Shown here piece after piece: positions 1 through 6,114 of a stretch of 6,114 bases of DNA. The position numbers were made by a program, and so were the translations under genes. The notes beneath the pieces are model-generated. The model did not search any database and was not told the DNA's origin. It saw only the letters and a list, made by a program, of their open reading frames with translations. Source of the stretch: Bacteroidales bacterium (GTDB lineage Bacteria > Bacteroidota > Bacteroidia > Bacteroidales > UBA7960); assembly GCA_007122505.1 (NCBI GenBank), contig SKTQ01000082.1, positions 1 to 6,114 of the forward strand, written 5' to 3'. The first letter of the stretch is position 1, and every line of letters begins with the position of its first letter.

Positions 1-1485
1 CAACTGCCTTCCGGAAGATATTTTCCCGTAAGGGATATTCATGGCCAGGGGCTTTGTCCATGTGGATACATCATAAAACAGGCTGTCTTCGAACCACAAG
101 GCCTTTTCAAATATCGATTGTATGAGCCGGTACTGGGGCTGTTGCAGTGGCACCAGCCAGGCTTTCCCGGGCTGGTAATTGTTACCGTCAATGTTTACGG
201 GTCCGGTGATATCGTAAAACTGTATCCGGTGTGTTTTCAGAATATCTTTGAACAAGAGGTTTCGCGACATGTCGTGCGTATCGCCAAAAATGTAGGCTTT
301 AAAGTCTTCGCGGGCGGCTTCTTCAACGGCTGAGGAAAAGAACCAGCGCAGATGATCCAGGAGTGTTTCCCGCATGTGCAGACCCGCTTCAATGGTTGAC
401 ATTGAGACAATCACCTGGTTACGGATGGTCTCTGCAAAATCAAGGATGCCGTGGATGGTTTCGCGGCGGTGCCCGCGACTGGATGCCTGCTCAAACAGAA
501 TACCGATGCTTCCCTGCACGTCGGGGTAGGAAGACCCTTTCCCATAATAAAAATCATCAAAGCCCTGCTGCGTATAATAGGTCTGCCCTATCCGGTCGAA
601 GGCGGCGGCGTGGAATTTCGCCACGTCCATGGTCAGTTCATCCGTCCGCCGGGGTGTGCGTGGATTGACTCTGGCAGGTTCTCCGGGCTGAAAAAAGAAG
701 GTGCTGTTTGACCCAAACTCATGATGGTCGGTGTTGATGTTCGGCATCCAGCGATGATATGCATCGATGCGCCCGCGACTCTCCGGATGCTGCACCGGCA
801 GCCAGTCGCGGTTGAGGTCGAACCAGTAATGGTTGGTCCTTGAGCCGGGCCATACATCACGAAATTCGCGGTTGTTGGGGTCAGGGTTCAGAGTAATGCC
901 GCGGTGCCGGTTTACCCAACTGGCAAAACGATCCTGCCCGTCGGGATTGAGCGACGGATCAATGATCACGACCATGTTTTCAAGGATCTCATCTACTTTT
1001 TCATCCATACCGGCGGCGAGGTAATAAGCCACCAGGGGAGCGGCGTTATGCGCGCTGGGCTCGTTGCCATGCACACCGTATCCCAGGAACACAATCAACG
1101 GCATCTCACTGATATCCAAATCTGCAGACAGTTCAGGGTTGGTGAGCATGAGGTGTCTTTCACGGATTTCCTCCAGGTTGCGCTGGTTTTCCTCAGAAGT
1201 GATCACCAGGTGAACCAGCGGGCGGAATTCGTGAGACCTTGCATATTCATAAATGGTGGCGCGGGGAGAAGTTTCAGCGATCTTTTCCATATAATTGACC
1301 AGCAAGGTATGGCCAAGATGCCACTCCCCCACCTGGAAACCAAAGAACTCTTCCGGACTTGGTACGGATGCATCATAGGGAATGTCATCCAAAAACCAGC
1401 TGAGTGGCCTTTCGGCCCGGGATGGCGCTATCCCAAGTATAAGAAGCAGGCAAAAAATGGCTGCAAAAGTCAACAGTCTGTTCAT
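1..1485 (-). CDS. Secreted M14-family zinc carboxypeptidase (partial, C-terminus outside window)
   Basis: Exported zinc peptidase of the M14 (carboxypeptidase A-like) family, expected to remove C-terminal residues from peptides outside the cytoplasm. The 495 visible residues begin with a signal peptide (hydrophobic core about 5-20, likely cleavage after Ser-Arg-Ala at 24). The metal site is readable: His139 and Glu142 in GVHGNEP, and a third histidine in DHHE, probably His255. NPDG lies at 180-183, the Asn-Arg pair (FDLNRDW) at 225-226, and the likely catalytic glutamate is Glu332 in GILFEQAS. All expected catalytic landmarks are present, so the enzyme looks active. The stretch after about residue 350 is the start of a C-terminal extension typical of large Bacteroidota members (about 800 residues or more), cut by the window edge. 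The ATG at 1485 is chosen because the signal peptide follows it directly. It lies 23 bases after the lipoprotein stop with no Shine-Dalgarno, suggesting co-transcription. Family assignment is firm; the substrate is unknown. Confidence 0.93.
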   Translation of the reverse strand, partial: MNRLLTFAAIFCLLLILGIAPSRAERPLSWFLDDIPYDASVPSPEEFFGFQVGEWHLGHTLLVNYMEKIAETSPRATIYEYARSHEFRPLVHLVITSEENQRNLEEIRERHLMLTNPELSADLDISEMPLIVFLGYGVHGNEPSAHNAAPLVAYYLAAGMDEKVDEILENMVVIIDPSLNPDGQDRFASWVNRHRGITLNPDPNNREFRDVWPGSRTNHYWFDLNRDWLPVQHPESRGRIDAYHRWMPNINTDHHEFGSNSTFFFQPGEPARVNPRTPRRTDELTMDVAKFHAAAFDRIGQTYYTQQGFDDFYYGKGSSYPDVQGSIGILFEQASSRGHRRETIHGILDFAETIRNQVIVSMSTIEAGLHMRETLLDHLRWFFSSAVEEAAREDFKAYIFGDTHDMSRNLLFKDILKTHRIQFYDITGPVNIDGNNYQPGKAWLVPLQQPQYRLIQSIFEKALWFEDSLFYDVSTWTKPLAMNIPYGKISSGRQL

Positions 1486-1508
1486 GATATGATGATGGTT
1501 AAAGGGTT

Positions 1509-2393
1509 CTATTGTGCGCGCCGGCGGTAGTACCGGGCATTGTCTTCATCCTGAAAGCGTTCGTAGATATTGGCGAGAAAACTGGCATATTCACTGGTGG
1601 GGTTCTGGTTATACAGCCTGGTGAAATAATCCAGGGCGATACGCAGATTGGTGTTCACGATCTCCAGAGCATCAAGCAGTTGAGCATATTGACGGTGGGT
1701 ACGGTTTTGTTCATAGGCCTGCATTTCACGACGGTATAAAGCATCGGCTTCCCTGAAATGGTGCCTCGCCAGCCAATCCAGTGCCGTTAAATTGTTTCGG
1801 TTCATGGCCAGGATCTGTTCTGCATGAAGGGTTGCCTGCTTGTCGTGGTCTAATGCAATCAGAACCTCCAGGTATGCGCTCATCAAATTCTCATCTTCTT
1901 CGGGAGATCCTTCCAGTTCAGGCCAAAGGTCATAAGCCTGCCGGAAATTCTGGCTTTCCACGTAGGTCATAAACAAGCGACGCTGCATTTCACCAAAATC
2001 AACACCAGCGGGGTAATGGTTTACATAGTACTCCAGCATCCTGATTTCGCGCGAAAGATTATCTATCTCCCTGTAAGAAAGCGCCAATGCACGGTAGGTT
2101 TGCGCATCAGCCGCATCGGTATGGCGCACCGGGTCCAGGTACTCTATGGCTTTGGAGGTTTCGCCCAGGTCAAAGGCGATAAGACCGGCATTTCTGAGTA
2201 TCCGGCCGTCAACCGATCGATCGTTTTCGCGGTGCATGGCGATGATCTGTTCATACAAATCCAGTGCTCTTTCGCGCTCACCGGCCTCCATGGCAGCATC
2301 GGCCTCTTTTGATAATTCTTCAATATGTCTTAGGGGTGCACATCCGGCAATGAATATTGCCAGGCTTAACATAACAAACAGTATTTTTTTCAT
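1509..2393 (-). CDS. TPR-like repeat lipoprotein
   Basis: A 294-residue lipid-anchored helical repeat protein. The N-terminus is a lipoprotein signal: MKK, a hydrophobic stretch, then the lipobox IAGC with Cys18 as the lipidation site. The mature part is almost entirely helix pairs of tetratricopeptide type, at about 26-57, 63-94, 96-128, 135-165, 168-200 and 203-292. Recognisable TPR-like positions include ERALDLYEQI (41-50), SKAIEYLD (80-87) and the last unit, ALDYFTRLYNQNP (253-265). A longer charged helical stretch with EMQAYEQNRT (223-232) sits between the last units. Such proteins normally scaffold protein-protein contacts at the envelope; no enzymatic motif is visible. The ATG at 2393 is preferred over an in-frame TTG at 2468 because the lipoprotein signal starts exactly there and the extra 25 residues look unrelated. 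The gene lies 87 bases downstream of the permease gene and 23 bases upstream of the peptidase gene. The partner is unknown. Confidence 0.88.
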   Translation of the reverse strand: MKKILFVMLSLAIFIAGCAPLRHIEELSKEADAAMEAGERERALDLYEQIIAMHRENDRSVDGRILRNAGLIAFDLGETSKAIEYLDPVRHTDAADAQTYRALALSYREIDNLSREIRMLEYYVNHYPAGVDFGEMQRRLFMTYVESQNFRQAYDLWPELEGSPEEDENLMSAYLEVLIALDHDKQATLHAEQILAMNRNNLTALDWLARHHFREADALYRREMQAYEQNRTHRQYAQLLDALEIVNTNLRIALDYFTRLYNQNPTSEYASFLANIYERFQDEDNARYYRRRAQ

Positions 2394-2398
2394 GGAGG

Positions 2399-2406
2399 CA
2401 AAAATA
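2399..2406 (-). promoter_or_regulatory. Possible Bacteroidota -7 box next to the lipoprotein start
   Basis: On the minus strand this reads TATTTTTG, matching the Bacteroidota -7 consensus TAnnTTTG. It ends only 5 bases before the ATG at 2393, so initiation from it would give a leaderless or nearly leaderless mRNA. No clear TTG -33 element is seen about 20 bases upstream. It could be a chance match in an AT-rich patch, with the gene read through from the permease promoter. Confidence 0.2.
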
Positions 2407-2480
2407 CAGAATATTTGCGGAACACGGAAGCTTGCCGGCCAGCATGCCCGGTAAGCAGACACATTCAATGCCCGCGTGTA

Positions 2481-4862
2481 TTATTCGGCCCTGAGGCTGT
2501 CGGTGGGATTGGCCCTGGCTGCTTTCAGAGATTGGTATATCATGGCCAAACTGCTGATGAAAGAAGCCAGCAAGACCGCCAGCACAAACAAATGCCACTG
2601 CTGGGAAATGTTTATCCTGAAAGCAAAATTATCAAGCCAACTGTCTACCACCAACCAGGCAGCAGGAATGGCAATTAACGCTCCGGCCAGCAACCAGCGC
2701 GACAATTCACCCATCAATTCAAAAACAATGCGCCCAACAGAAGCCCCGAATGTTTTTCTTATGCCAATCTCTTTTACCTTGCGCGTAACCACAAATGAGG
2801 TAAGGGAATACAATCCCATAAAGGAAATAATGACAGCCAGAATGGCGGCCGTGGTGATCATTTGATTGATCCGTTCCTCCTGTGTGTACATTTGTTGAAA
2901 AATCTGATCCACAAAAATGAAGTCCGTTACGTAGGTCGGATCGGTAGATTCAAACAATGTTTTTGCATAATCCATCACTTCCAGCATAAAACCCGGTTTG
3001 AACCGAATACTGATCATAAAAAAATGCTGAGAGTACATGGTGAAAGCAATGGGGTCAATTTCATGATGCAGCGACCGGTAGTTGTAATCTGAGATCACGC
3101 CGATGACCCTTCCCCTGTGATTCCAAACATAAATGTCTTCTCCTACAGGATCTTCCAGCCCAAGCTTCCTGGCAGCAGCCTCATTGATCACGATGGCATC
3201 CCTGTCGGTTCCCATGGCCGGATCAAAATCACGGCCACTGACAAACTGCATGCCGAAGGTTTCAAAATAGTTATACTGCACACGATTTTCGTGGATCATG
3301 ATGGCTGTGGCGGGATCCTGGTCATGACGATAGGCATTTTGCACCGACATGCTTTCTCCGGGAATACTTTGCGACGCGGTGACCTGGATCACACCCGGAT
3401 GCTGTTTTAACTCCGCAGCAAGAGCCTCAAATGACCGGTGCAGTGTAGCGGTGAGGCTTCGCATGGTAATCACATGTTCGCGGTCAAAACCAAGGTCTTT
3501 GTGCTTCATGTAAGAAACCTGTTTATGAACCAGTAACAAAGTGGCAATGAGAAATATGGAAATGGCAAACTGCAAGCCGGCCAAAACTTTTCTGAATGTA
3601 TTGGGTTTGCCGCTTTTCTGTATGAGCCCCTTGAGTACAAGAGCAGGTTGGTAATGAGACAAGTAAAATGCCGGGTACAATCCCGCTAATATCCCAACCA
3701 GGATGGCAAAACCAATCATCCAAACAAACATGAAGGGGTTTATCCAGTAGGCCAGTTGAAATTCTTCATCGAGCATCATGGAAAAAGGCCCGATCAGCAG
3801 TTCGTTGGCAGCCATGGCAAACAAAAATGCCAGCAAGGCTACCAATACCGACTCACCGATAAACTGCCGCACAAGATCCGGTTTCCCCGCACCTACAACC
3901 TTACGCATACCAATCTCCCGGGCACGTTTCTCCGACTGGGCCGTCATCAGGTTCACGAAATTAAAAACCGCAATCAGCAATATAAATAAGGTCAGAAAAG
4001 AAAAAATATACACATTGCGTATATCCCCGGTAACTTCCATGGACATATTGAAGCGCGAATGCAGATAAATGCGTTCAAGGGGTTGCAATCCATGTGCGAA
4101 ATAAAATCCATGAGGCTGAAACATTTCATTAATGAAGTCATCAGCAATTGCGATGGCTTTTTGCGAGAACTCCTCCGGACAACTGCCGTCCCTGATCATC
4201 AAATACGTTAAAAATGCCACCCCGTCGTGCTCCACAATATTGTATTCAGGCCTGATCATCGACGAAATGGATGCGACCATCTGCGCCTGCATGTGAGAAT
4301 TGGCCGGGAAATCCTCCATAATTCCGGTTATTCGATAATCATGACCCGAAATCCTGATTGTTTTGTCCATCACTTCAGTGTCGCCAAAAAACCGGATAGC
4401 TGCGGTTTCAGAAAGCACAACACAAAACGGATCCCGAAGCACGGTTTCAGTATTACCCTTGAGCAATGGAAAGCTGAACATGTTGAAAAATGTCGAATCA
4501 ACAAAGTGTATTTCTTCTCCGGCAAATCGCCGGTCATCAACATGGACGTCCTGCCTGTAAAAAACCCTTACCCTCACGGCATATTTTACTTCCGGCACCT
4601 GGTCGAGCATCAGGTCTGCAATATTGCCATTGGTTACTGCAGCCGTTATAACCTGGCCGTCAGCCATATTGCCTTCTATGGTAAAACGGTAAATGTTTTC
4701 ACTGTTCTCATGAAAACGGTCATAGCTGAGTTGATGCCATACGTATATCATCAAAAGTATGGAAACAGAAAAGCCAAACCCCAGCCCAACAATATTGATC
4801 AATGCATAGGTTTTGTTTTTCCGGAGAAAGCGCCAGGCAATTTTCAGGTAATTTGCTATCAT
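2481..4862 (-). CDS. FtsX/MacB-like ABC transporter permease (two core domains, 8 predicted TM segments)
   Basis: A 793-residue inner-membrane permease of the MacB/FtsX (ABC3) superfamily, in the duplicated form common in Bacteroidota. Predicted membrane segments are at about 19-42, 284-307, 336-358, 376-400, 426-446, 668-692, 722-740 and 757-777. The two large soluble loops (about 43-283 and 447-667) correspond to MacB-type periplasmic core domains. The FtsX signature appears in both halves: REIGMRKVVGAG (315-326) and KEIGIRKTFGAS (697-708). The C-terminus, ANPTDSLRAE, is the usual family ending. Relatives act with a separate cytoplasmic ATPase and move or extract lipoproteins, peptides or drugs by mechanotransmission; the substrate here cannot be read. 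No ATPase gene is in the window. The ATG at 4862 is chosen because MIANYLKIAWRFLRKNK is the family's normal N-terminus; an in-frame TTG at 4904 would add 14 unrelated polar residues. It is the first gene of the minus-strand group. Confidence 0.94.
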   Translation of the reverse strand: MIANYLKIAWRFLRKNKTYALINIVGLGFGFSVSILLMIYVWHQLSYDRFHENSENIYRFTIEGNMADGQVITAAVTNGNIADLMLDQVPEVKYAVRVRVFYRQDVHVDDRRFAGEEIHFVDSTFFNMFSFPLLKGNTETVLRDPFCVVLSETAAIRFFGDTEVMDKTIRISGHDYRITGIMEDFPANSHMQAQMVASISSMIRPEYNIVEHDGVAFLTYLMIRDGSCPEEFSQKAIAIADDFINEMFQPHGFYFAHGLQPLERIYLHSRFNMSMEVTGDIRNVYIFSFLTLFILLIAVFNFVNLMTAQSEKRAREIGMRKVVGAGKPDLVRQFIGESVLVALLAFLFAMAANELLIGPFSMMLDEEFQLAYWINPFMFVWMIGFAILVGILAGLYPAFYLSHYQPALVLKGLIQKSGKPNTFRKVLAGLQFAISIFLIATLLLVHKQVSYMKHKDLGFDREHVITMRSLTATLHRSFEALAAELKQHPGVIQVTASQSIPGESMSVQNAYRHDQDPATAIMIHENRVQYNYFETFGMQFVSGRDFDPAMGTDRDAIVINEAAARKLGLEDPVGEDIYVWNHRGRVIGVISDYNYRSLHHEIDPIAFTMYSQHFFMISIRFKPGFMLEVMDYAKTLFESTDPTYVTDFIFVDQIFQQMYTQEERINQMITTAAILAVIISFMGLYSLTSFVVTRKVKEIGIRKTFGASVGRIVFELMGELSRWLLAGALIAIPAAWLVVDSWLDNFAFRINISQQWHLFVLAVLLASFISSLAMIYQSLKAARANPTDSLRAE

Positions 4863-4901
4863 AGTTGTATTGTTTTGGATCGCCGATGACTGCACAACAT
4901 C

Positions 4902-4909
4902 CAAATTTA
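4902..4909 (-). promoter_or_regulatory. Candidate -7 promoter box of the permease gene
   Basis: The minus strand reads TAAATTTG, a full match to the Bacteroidota TAnnTTTG -7 element, 39 bases before the permease ATG. This would give a 5' leader of roughly 30 bases. A good TTG-type -33 element at 19-21 bases is not evident, so the call rests on the -7 match and its position. Confidence 0.4.
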
Positions 4910-4915
4910 TACCAA

Positions 4916-4923
4916 CAAATATA
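4916..4923 (-). promoter_or_regulatory. Second candidate -7 box upstream of the permease gene
   Basis: The minus strand reads TATATTTG, also a full TAnnTTTG match, 14 bases upstream of the other candidate. Either box, or both, could serve the permease gene. The surrounding sequence is AT-rich, so one match may be accidental, and again no clear -33 element is seen. Confidence 0.3.
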
Positions 4924-5159
4924 AGACTCTGAAATATAAAATATTAAACTGCTGAAAAAAATATTCTACATGCATGGATTGTTCATTATCGTACGCATTT
5001 GTTTCAAAACGAACAGCTTTTCTTTTTGCGCCGGCAGCATAAAACCAGTTCATCAGGATAAAGAAGAAGATTAATTTTTCGGAAACCAAAACTGACCACT
5101 CAAGTTGGCAAAACCTGAAATTTCCTGGTAAAAAAACGTTACATACAATAACATTCATC

Positions 5160-5167
5160 TAATTTTG
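5160..5167 (+). promoter_or_regulatory. Candidate -7 promoter box of the divergent secreted-protein gene
   Basis: TAATTTTG fits the Bacteroidota TAnnTTTG -7 element and lies 42 bases before the ATG at 5210, giving a predicted leader of about 35 bases. That leader is very A-rich just before the start codon (5195-5209) and has no Shine-Dalgarno, a normal initiation context in this phylum. The -33 region (around GTTACA, 5138-5143) is a weak match. Confidence 0.4.
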
Positions 5168-5209
5168 TTAAAAAAAAGTTGTCTCTTTGCATCCAAAAAA
5201 ATAAAAGAT

Positions 5210-6114
5210 ATGTTTGCCATTCGCAATTTATTGATTTTGTTCATAATCCTGACAGTTTCCGGAAATGTTGTTTCAGGAAGCATCTCTCCAGGTGAGGAAG
5301 AAAAGCCGGATCCGGTCACGGGTGTACCTGTTTTTCTGTCGCCGGCAGAAGCCTCTGCCTATTTAGACAGCCTGCTAAAAAAAGACAATCTCTGGAGGGA
5401 TAAGGAAGACACCCTCAAGCTCTACCTGCGCAGGATGGTTGATCATTACAACAAGCCTTTTGATAGTGTCAGGGCCGGACTAAGAGGATATCCTTTTGAG
5501 GTCATTGAAATATTTCCCACGCATATCATTCATCATGACACCTTGCCTTTACGGTGGTTAGATCAGGTGCAATTTTTTGTAGATACGGTGCCATTGGAGA
5601 AAGACCCTTTTATTACACAGAAGACACTTGTTTTTCGTGCGCTGGAAGTGGATACCATCCCCTTACCGGCAGACACGCTGTTTCTGCAGATGGAACTGAT
5701 CGTTGATTCCCTTTTGCAGGTTCGGGACACCATTATTGAGCAACGGATTGACCATGCTTTCCTGGAAGCCAAAAACATCCGTATTCACCAATTACTGGAT
5801 GAGACTGTTTCACCGCCCCTGCTGCCGCCTGACAGCCGCAAATCAGTCCATTTCTTACCTGACTCCACCCACATTGTGATATCTGATACCACCCATGTGC
5901 TCATGGGCACCGAAGATTCACCGTTTTACATCGTTTCACACGAGAGCATGCCCGACTCCATTCAAAGTGCCGTTTCGGCCCTGCTTTCATACACCTGGGA
6001 AAGAGACTCCATTTTGATCTATTTTCATGATACGCATGGACGGAAAACACCTTTCTGGCTTACGGCCGGTGAAGACCCACTCTACAGATACTGGGTAAAA
6101 AATGCGGAAAACGA
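5210..6114 (+). CDS. Secreted protein of unknown function, Asp-Thr/Ser rich (partial, C-terminus outside window)
   Basis: An open frame runs from the ATG at 5210 to the window edge without a stop, giving 301 full codons. I do not recognise the family. The first 23 or so residues form a signal peptide (hydrophobic core 7-16, likely cleavage near Val-Ser-Gly at 21-23), with no lipobox cysteine, so the product should be exported. Residues 44-95 look helical and charged (SPAEASAYLDSLL, then LYLRRMVDHYNKPFDS). After about 105 the sequence becomes beta-like, with many Asp-Thr and Asp-Ser pairs, including three DTxPL motifs at 110-114, 125-129 and 148-152. Near the visible end, RDSILIYFHDTHGRKTPFWL (265-284) and YRYWVKN (292-298) look like a compact, aromatic-rich conserved segment that may begin a repeated beta module. 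Amino-acid composition is normal coding style and the frame is uninterrupted, so the gene is real. It is divergent from the permease gene across the intergenic region. An envelope or surface role is inferred only from the signal peptide. Confidence 0.82.
   Translation, partial: MFAIRNLLILFIILTVSGNVVSGSISPGEEEKPDPVTGVPVFLSPAEASAYLDSLLKKDNLWRDKEDTLKLYLRRMVDHYNKPFDSVRAGLRGYPFEVIEIFPTHIIHHDTLPLRWLDQVQFFVDTVPLEKDPFITQKTLVFRALEVDTIPLPADTLFLQMELIVDSLLQVRDTIIEQRIDHAFLEAKNIRIHQLLDETVSPPLLPPDSRKSVHFLPDSTHIVISDTTHVLMGTEDSPFYIVSHESMPDSIQSAVSALLSYTWERDSILIYFHDTHGRKTPFWLTAGEDPLYRYWVKNAEN

Larger units (their letters stand above)
4863..5209. other. AT-rich divergent intergenic region
   Basis: This 347-base region separates two divergently transcribed genes and is visibly richer in A and T than the flanking coding sequence. 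It holds candidate promoter boxes for both directions near its ends. It also holds a short perfect inverted repeat, AATAT-AAA-ATATT (4933-4945), and the 8-base palindrome CATGCATG (4969-4976). A minus-strand reading frame of 83 codons (5158 to 4907) and a 34-codon plus-strand frame (4970-5074) exist, but neither has a recognisable product. I see no RNA gene, terminator or mobile-element end. Confidence 0.6.

Noticed and set aside
904..1530. A 208-codon plus-strand reading frame
   Set aside because: It lies antisense to the M14 peptidase gene, whose minus-strand translation carries the full set of family motifs. The plus-strand product has no recognisable feature.
2423..2450. GC-rich inverted sequence around GCCGGCCAGCATGCCCGG as a terminator between permease and lipoprotein genes
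   Set aside because: The pairing is imperfect with almost no loop, and no U-tract follows on the minus strand, so it does not look like an intrinsic terminator.
2394..2468. N-terminal extension of the lipoprotein from a TTG start at 2468
   Set aside because: The extension would bury the lipoprotein signal sequence, which starts exactly at the internal ATG at 2393.
4191..4260. Ten-base direct repeat CCTGATCATC, 60 bases apart
   Set aside because: Both copies encode a Met-Ile-Arg tripeptide within the permease. There are only two copies, so this is explained by coding coincidence.
4227..4889. A 220-codon plus-strand reading frame
   Set aside because: It is antisense to the N-terminal part of the permease, whose membrane segments and core domain are clear. 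The shadow product is rich in His and Cys and resembles no family.
4863..4904. N-terminal extension of the permease from a TTG start at 4904
   Set aside because: The family N-terminus starts at the ATG at 4862, and the extra 14 residues would overlap the best promoter box.
4970..5074. A 34-codon plus-strand reading frame in the intergenic region
   Set aside because: It is short, has no ribosome-binding context and no sign of a coherent product.
4907..5158. An 83-codon minus-strand reading frame with an ATG start in the intergenic region
   Set aside because: It has an unusual composition (many Phe, Tyr, Asn), no recognisable domain and overlaps the likely promoter region of the permease. It is more likely a chance frame in AT-rich DNA, though a small membrane protein cannot be excluded.

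Overview
The window looks like chromosomal DNA of a member of the Bacteroidota, most likely a Bacteroidales or Marinilabiliales-like lineage. That placement rests on four things: an FtsX/MacB-type permease of about 790 residues with two core domains, in the form common in this phylum; start codons without Shine-Dalgarno sequences; TAnnTTTG boxes upstream of both divergent genes; and an Asp-Thr/Ser-rich secreted protein of Bacteroidota style. This is inference from gene style, as there is no rRNA or other marker gene.

Layout: three genes lie head to tail on the minus strand and cover about the left 80% of the window. In transcription order they are an FtsX/MacB-like permease (4862 to 2481), a TPR-type lipoprotein (2393 to 1509) and an exported M14 zinc carboxypeptidase (1485, running off the left edge). 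The gaps are 87 and 23 bases with no convincing terminator, so one transcript is plausible. A 347-base AT-rich intergenic region (4863-5209) then separates this group from a divergent plus-strand gene (5210 to beyond the right edge). That gene encodes an exported protein I do not recognise.

All four products are predicted to enter or cross the cell envelope: an inner-membrane permease, a lipid-anchored repeat protein, a secreted peptidase and a secreted protein of unknown role. A shared envelope or peptide-processing function is possible, but only gene order supports it. I see no tRNA, rRNA, CRISPR array, insertion sequence, phage gene or defence system. It is an ordinary chromosomal neighbourhood, and the least explained item is the divergent gene at the right end.
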